A stretch of DNA of 64,000 nt from Casuarina equisetifolia (taxonomy: Eukaryota; Streptophyta; Magnoliopsida; Fagales; Casuarinaceae). Position numbers and translations under genes: made by a program. The DNA lies in NCBI GenBank assembly GCA_028551475.1, contig CM052362.1, positions 18,024,021 through 18,088,020 on the forward strand, read 5' to 3'. The notes beneath the pieces are model-generated. The model did no database searches. It saw nothing but the letters and a program-made list of their open reading frames with translations, and was not told the DNA's origin. This document shows, in pieces, positions 60,101-64,000 of this stretch (positions are counted from its first letter, which is position 1; each line of letters opens with the position of its first letter).

Positions 60101-63100
60101 AATTGTAGGTGAAGTTCGCAATCCAATACATGCGAAGAGCTATTCAGAAAAAGGCAAAGTTTGATATAATGGACTTGAACACCATTAAGGTTCAATCTTA
60201 TTGATGATTTTACATTTATTCATGTCTTGCTGATTGCTTCCAAAAAGTATTGGAGATTGATGATTTTTGTGTTTTATCACTGTATGTGTTGTAAGCTCAA
60301 AATGTGCAGTGAAGTTTCTGGAATTAGTTTCTATGGTTGGTACTCTTGTACACCCATTTTAATGGTTGCCAACTGGGTTGAAGAGTTTTGATCTTTGGTT
60401 TCACTTAAATGGGAGTAGAATAACTGTTACAATGGAAAGTGTGATTTATTCTAGGGTTGTGCAGCTTATCGTTGAGTGGGTAAAAATTTAACTGCTACTT
60501 TTAGTTTGTGACCAATGAACTATGCTGTATTTATTTACTAAATGAGCCACTTGGTGCAAAAAATTTCTCTCAAAAAAAAAAAAAAAAAAAGAAAAAACTT
60601 GGATGGTCAATCTGTCTTTGCAGAAAGTATTGAATAAGCTTCATCAACAAGTTGAAACTTGGAACAGTTTAGAGTGTTAGTAGCAACAATATTTTTTTGC
60701 TTCACCAAATACGCTACTTTTCTCCTGTTTTTCCTGCTCTGCACAAGAACCCACCAATGCATTTACACTCTCCAAACCCCAAACCTGCCTTAATCCATAT
60801 CTTGGCACTATTGATCGTCCCATGCTAAACAAAAAAAGTCTGGGAAACAGTGGAGGAGTAGCTAACCACGATTAGGTTCAATAGCATCATATGGTTTATA
60901 CATTTGGGTGCAACCAGGTGCTCAAGAAGGTATTGGCACAGCACATAAACTGGCAAGACAAGACTTCTACGTTTTGATGAGAGCTGGGCACTTTTTTCTT
61001 TGGCAAGCAATATTGGGCGCAAGTAGTCCTGTCTATGTGCTGCATATCACCTAACGGTAGAAGCACTAATTTTTCCATGATAACCTTCTAGAAGCATCCA
61101 TGCTTGCTCGTCCTTTTGTTTGTGGATATGATCGTTACAAAGAGAAAGAGATGAAGAGTGAGGGAGTCAATATAATGCGACTGGGTTGGTGGCTCTTAGT
61201 TTTACCTGAGACAAATCTTGAACTCAACCTCCTACTGCCATTTTGGCTGTTTTATTTATTTATTCATTTTGGCCGTTTAACTGATTAATTTCCATAATAT
61301 GTTGAGAGTTTAATTGGTATGATTCAAGGAGATGCTAGAGGGAGTAAGATGTCTCCTGATCCTTTACTCTTGTTTGCACAGATCTTCTGGTTCCATGAAT
61401 CACCAGTGTTTTTGGACATTTGCATAAATGTTGAAATTGGGAAATTATCTCTAGTTCGGGAATGCTGTGAAAGAAGTCCATAATATCCATGATGTTAAGA
61501 AAGGAATGATTTTCTGTGTTGTCTGTTAAGTACTTATTTCTTGTTGTTTACTCTTATTGACGGAGGTGTTTTAACTACTGCTTTTAACTACAGGTGGCAA
61601 GTTCTTGCTTCGTTCCAGTTTTATTTGGGCATGCCATTGATGATGATTTCATACGCCCCCATCACTCAGATCGTATATTTGAAGCTTATATGGTGATTAT
61701 CGTTTGTATCCACTCAAAAATTTGGTTAATCTGTAAAGAACCATTGCAAGCGTGCATAATATTTGTAAGATAATTAAGTTTTTTCCTTACTAGGAATTTA
61801 GAAAGTTTTAGTAGGAAATTGTGCACATTCCATGTCATAGCATTTCCATTTTCTGAATGAAGAAAATTTGAGCTTAATTAGAAACTCCTGGTGTGAGGGA
61901 CCTTTTGCCTAGGTCCATTAGGAGGCCCCTTTGATGCATTTAAGCCAAGCTTGTGTGTCGATGGGTCATATTAAATTCATGGTTATAGTTGAGTTCACTA
62001 CGTATGCTCTTTTTATATCTTCTAGATTTTGTTAAACAGGATATCTTTCGGTTGTCCCTGCAATGTATGGAATGTTGTCCATGCCTTTTGATGCTCGCTT
62101 TTTGCAGGGAGACAAAAACATTATAAAATTTGAGGGGGATCATAATTCTCCTCGCCCTCAATTCTACTTTGATTCCATAAATATATTTTTCCACAATGTA
62201 TTGCGACCTCCGGAAGACGAAGTAGCTGGAGCACTCTTTGATCCGATGGATGATTACTTTGGTAAGGTAAACAGCAACAAATCTGGGTGTAGTTTTTAAT
62301 TTTATTCACTTTCAAGGTTTCAATCCACATGCGCTTCAACATTGATTTATTGTTGTAAATTCAGGGTAGTTGGAGAACTGTGCATGAAGTAGGTTATGGC
62401 CATGAATCTTCAACTACATCTAAAGGCATGCTTCCAAGTACCTACAATTTTCTTTACTTCACAAATGCTAGTGCCCTTAAGGATCTTTAGTCAGCAATAT
62501 CCCACCGATGCCTTCCCCTCCCCCCCTTCTCTTTCTCTCTTTAAAAAAGCCTTTCTTTTTGTATGTCATGAATTGCTTATGAATTGCAGAACCGGCAGCA
62601 AGATCCACAGCAGATGCCATTAGAACTGTCCGTTCAAAAAGGCCTATGAGTAGGACAGAGGTTAGTTATTGTTTGATTTTTACTTTGGTGCTTGGTCGTC
62701 ATATTCACATCCAATCCGAAAGGTTGACCAGGCACACCGCTTTGTTGAAATTTGTGTCTTTCAAATTGAGGAGACCCCGACACCCTCCCCTGGCCAAAAC
62801 CACCACCTCCAGACTTAGGTCGACCTTGTTTCTCTTTTTCGGGAAGCAGGGCTCTGCAATGGGCTTGATCAACTTTTGATGCTTCAATTTTTTTTACTTG
62901 AATGTTATCTCATTCCTTTCTGATATGTCTGTTCATGTTCTCTTTGAATTTGGTCAGGTTCCTCATGGTCTCCCTTCTAAAGACGATCAATCTGATGATG
63001 AGGTATCTTCTCTAAAACATTTCATATCTAAACTATAGCTGGAGCTTTTCCTATTTGCTAAATCAGTGAGCCTGTAGGTCATCAATCCTACAGTGCGTAG

Positions 63101-64000
63101 GGGGATCCTCTTGCTTGACTTGAGGAAAAAGATTGGGAAAAAGAGTGGACAAAGGAAAATGAAGAGTAATATATCAAATAATAATAATCATAATTGAGTG
63201 GTCACAGTGTCATTAACCACGATTAGCTTTGCTGCAGGATGAAAAAGTGGATGACGATCTTTGCCCATCATCTTCCGACATGATTAGCTTTGAGTTATCC
63301 AATGGCCATCCTTTTGGTCCTCAAGTTCCTACTACATCAGATGATGATCAATACGTTGAATACGCACTTGATGACGTTACAGATTTTCCATCCAATTTGG
63401 AAGAGGAAGAAAGAGTAAGTCAAATGTTGGACCTTCAGATCATCTAATTTCAGAATCACCTTTTCCATCTGATTGAATTGTTGCTCTGAATGACCTTGGA
63501 CTTTGTCAAATATTTTCAGATGTTTATGGAAGCAGTGCTTCAATCGTTAAAAGACATGGAAATGAAACAACCCGAGACTGGAGAACCGCCTGAAGTGAGC
63601 TCCAGTTCCATGCAGCCTCAGCATAAAGATGATCGGGATGCTCCGCCCACAGAAAGTGGTTCGCCCTTTAAAACGGAATCCACTCCCCCTTCAGTGGAGC
63701 AATGTATACCTTCAAAATCGGAATCCACTGACACTTCAGCGGTCAGTGCCCCAAATTTGGCATCTCAACCTCCATCTCCTGATCTGCATGCGACTGGGGG
63801 ACCTGCATCTGCTACCTGTTCTCTGGGCATGGAAAGTGGAACGACCGGGATCTCTGATCGAAGTGATTCTTCGGCAAGCATGCCGAGCTCATCGGACGCT
63901 GACATGTCGGCCAATACAAAAGCCACGTTAACTGTTGAACGGAACCCGGCAAACCATATTATGGATGGTTTGATTCGTCGATGGGATCTCAACTTCTTCC
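53557..64000 (+). CDS. Alpha/beta-hydrolase with long C-terminal tail and UIM-like motif, 3' end missing
   Basis: Plant serine-hydrolase-fold protein (S33/Hydrolase_4-like); substrate unknown. Fourteen exons: 53557-53594, 54811-54892, 55832-55935, 56417-56543, 57368-57462, 59420-59543, 60109-60189, 61594-61692, 62108-62266, 62365-62425, 62590-62660, 62958-63002, 63238-63414 and 63520-64000 (cut by the window). This gives 581 residues so far. It starts MEQLVNFIIRPPR. Oxyanion-hole HGNSG is at about 72-76, nucleophile elbow GRSMG with Ser143, acid candidates in DDDF at 233-235, and His262 in EGDHNSPRP, a complete triad. After residue ~300 the tail is polar and Ser-rich. EEERMFMEAVLQSLKDME at about 418-435 fits a ubiquitin-interacting motif. 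Intron 10 needs a GC donor (AAAG/GCATGC); an in-frame GT alternative would end exon 10 at 62392. Resembles Arabidopsis At3g23540/At4g14290-type proteins. Confidence 0.9.
54422..54441. repeat. G20 homopolymer in hydrolase intron 1
   Basis: Twenty consecutive G on the coding strand. Other G-rich runs lie nearby (53990-53996 and 54035-54046). Confidence 0.9.
57094..57130. repeat. (CT)n microsatellite in hydrolase intron 4
   Basis: About 18 CT units, uninterrupted. A second (CT)n of about 10 units lies at 60056-60077, about 30 bases upstream of the exon 7 acceptor. Confidence 0.95.
59017..59254 (+). repeat. Tandem duplication of ~119 bases in hydrolase intron 5
   Basis: Copies at 59017-59135 and 59136-59254 share GGATGCATTTTATGCTCTGA, CTTGTGGT, ACGGTTTTAAC, AGATGCCAC and CAATAATATACAA, with scattered differences. 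Non-coding. Confidence 0.9.

Overview
This window is nuclear genomic DNA from a flowering plant, most likely a eudicot and possibly a woody one. The evidence is multi-exon genes with GT-AG introns, plastid transit peptides, a P-class PPR gene, a chloroplast glutamine synthetase, Ty1/copia elements and tRNA-derived SINEs. I reconstructed ten protein-coding genes by hand from splice sites and reading-frame continuity. All are complete except the two cut by the window ends.

Layout. 1-9.4 kb: a divergent pair, an F-box/LRR gene of the FBL4 type (minus, 3' part off the left edge) and an MO25/CAB39 scaffold gene (plus, 11 exons). 10.2-11.4 kb: an intronless BSD-domain gene. 12.6-14.5 kb: a LIFEGUARD/BAX-inhibitor-like membrane gene (minus, 4 exons). 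14.5-29.4 kb: an AT-rich, gene-free block with tandem duplications, a decayed copia element carrying a nested SINE, a six-copy ~0.44-kb tandem array whose unit contains a piece of copia polyprotein, and a second copy of the sequences that flank the LIFEGUARD gene. 29.4-31.3 kb: an intronless PPR gene (minus). 32.8-37.2 kb: ABCI12, a plastid ECF-type transporter T component (minus, 7 exons). 38.3-39.1 kb: a PM19/AWPM-19 membrane gene (minus, 4 exons). 40.0-45.3 kb: plastid glutamine synthetase GS2 (minus, 13 coding exons plus a non-coding leader exon). 45.5-51.0 kb: a structurally complete but coding-dead Tnt1/Tork-like copia retrotransposon with 5-bp target duplications, about 190 bp upstream of the GS2 TATA box. 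53.6 kb to the right edge: an alpha/beta-hydrolase gene (plus, 14 exons seen) with a ubiquitin-interacting-like motif in its tail.

The genes do not form one pathway. Three act in organelles (PPR, ABCI12, GS2) and two are integral membrane proteins (LIFEGUARD, PM19-like). The features I find most unusual are the repeat structures: the LIFEGUARD gene lying between two sequence blocks that occur joined, without the gene, 15 kb away; the copia-derived tandem array; and the retrotransposon in the GS2 upstream region. Exon coordinates are hand-derived and not supported by transcripts here. Functional names rest on remembered family resemblance, not on a search.
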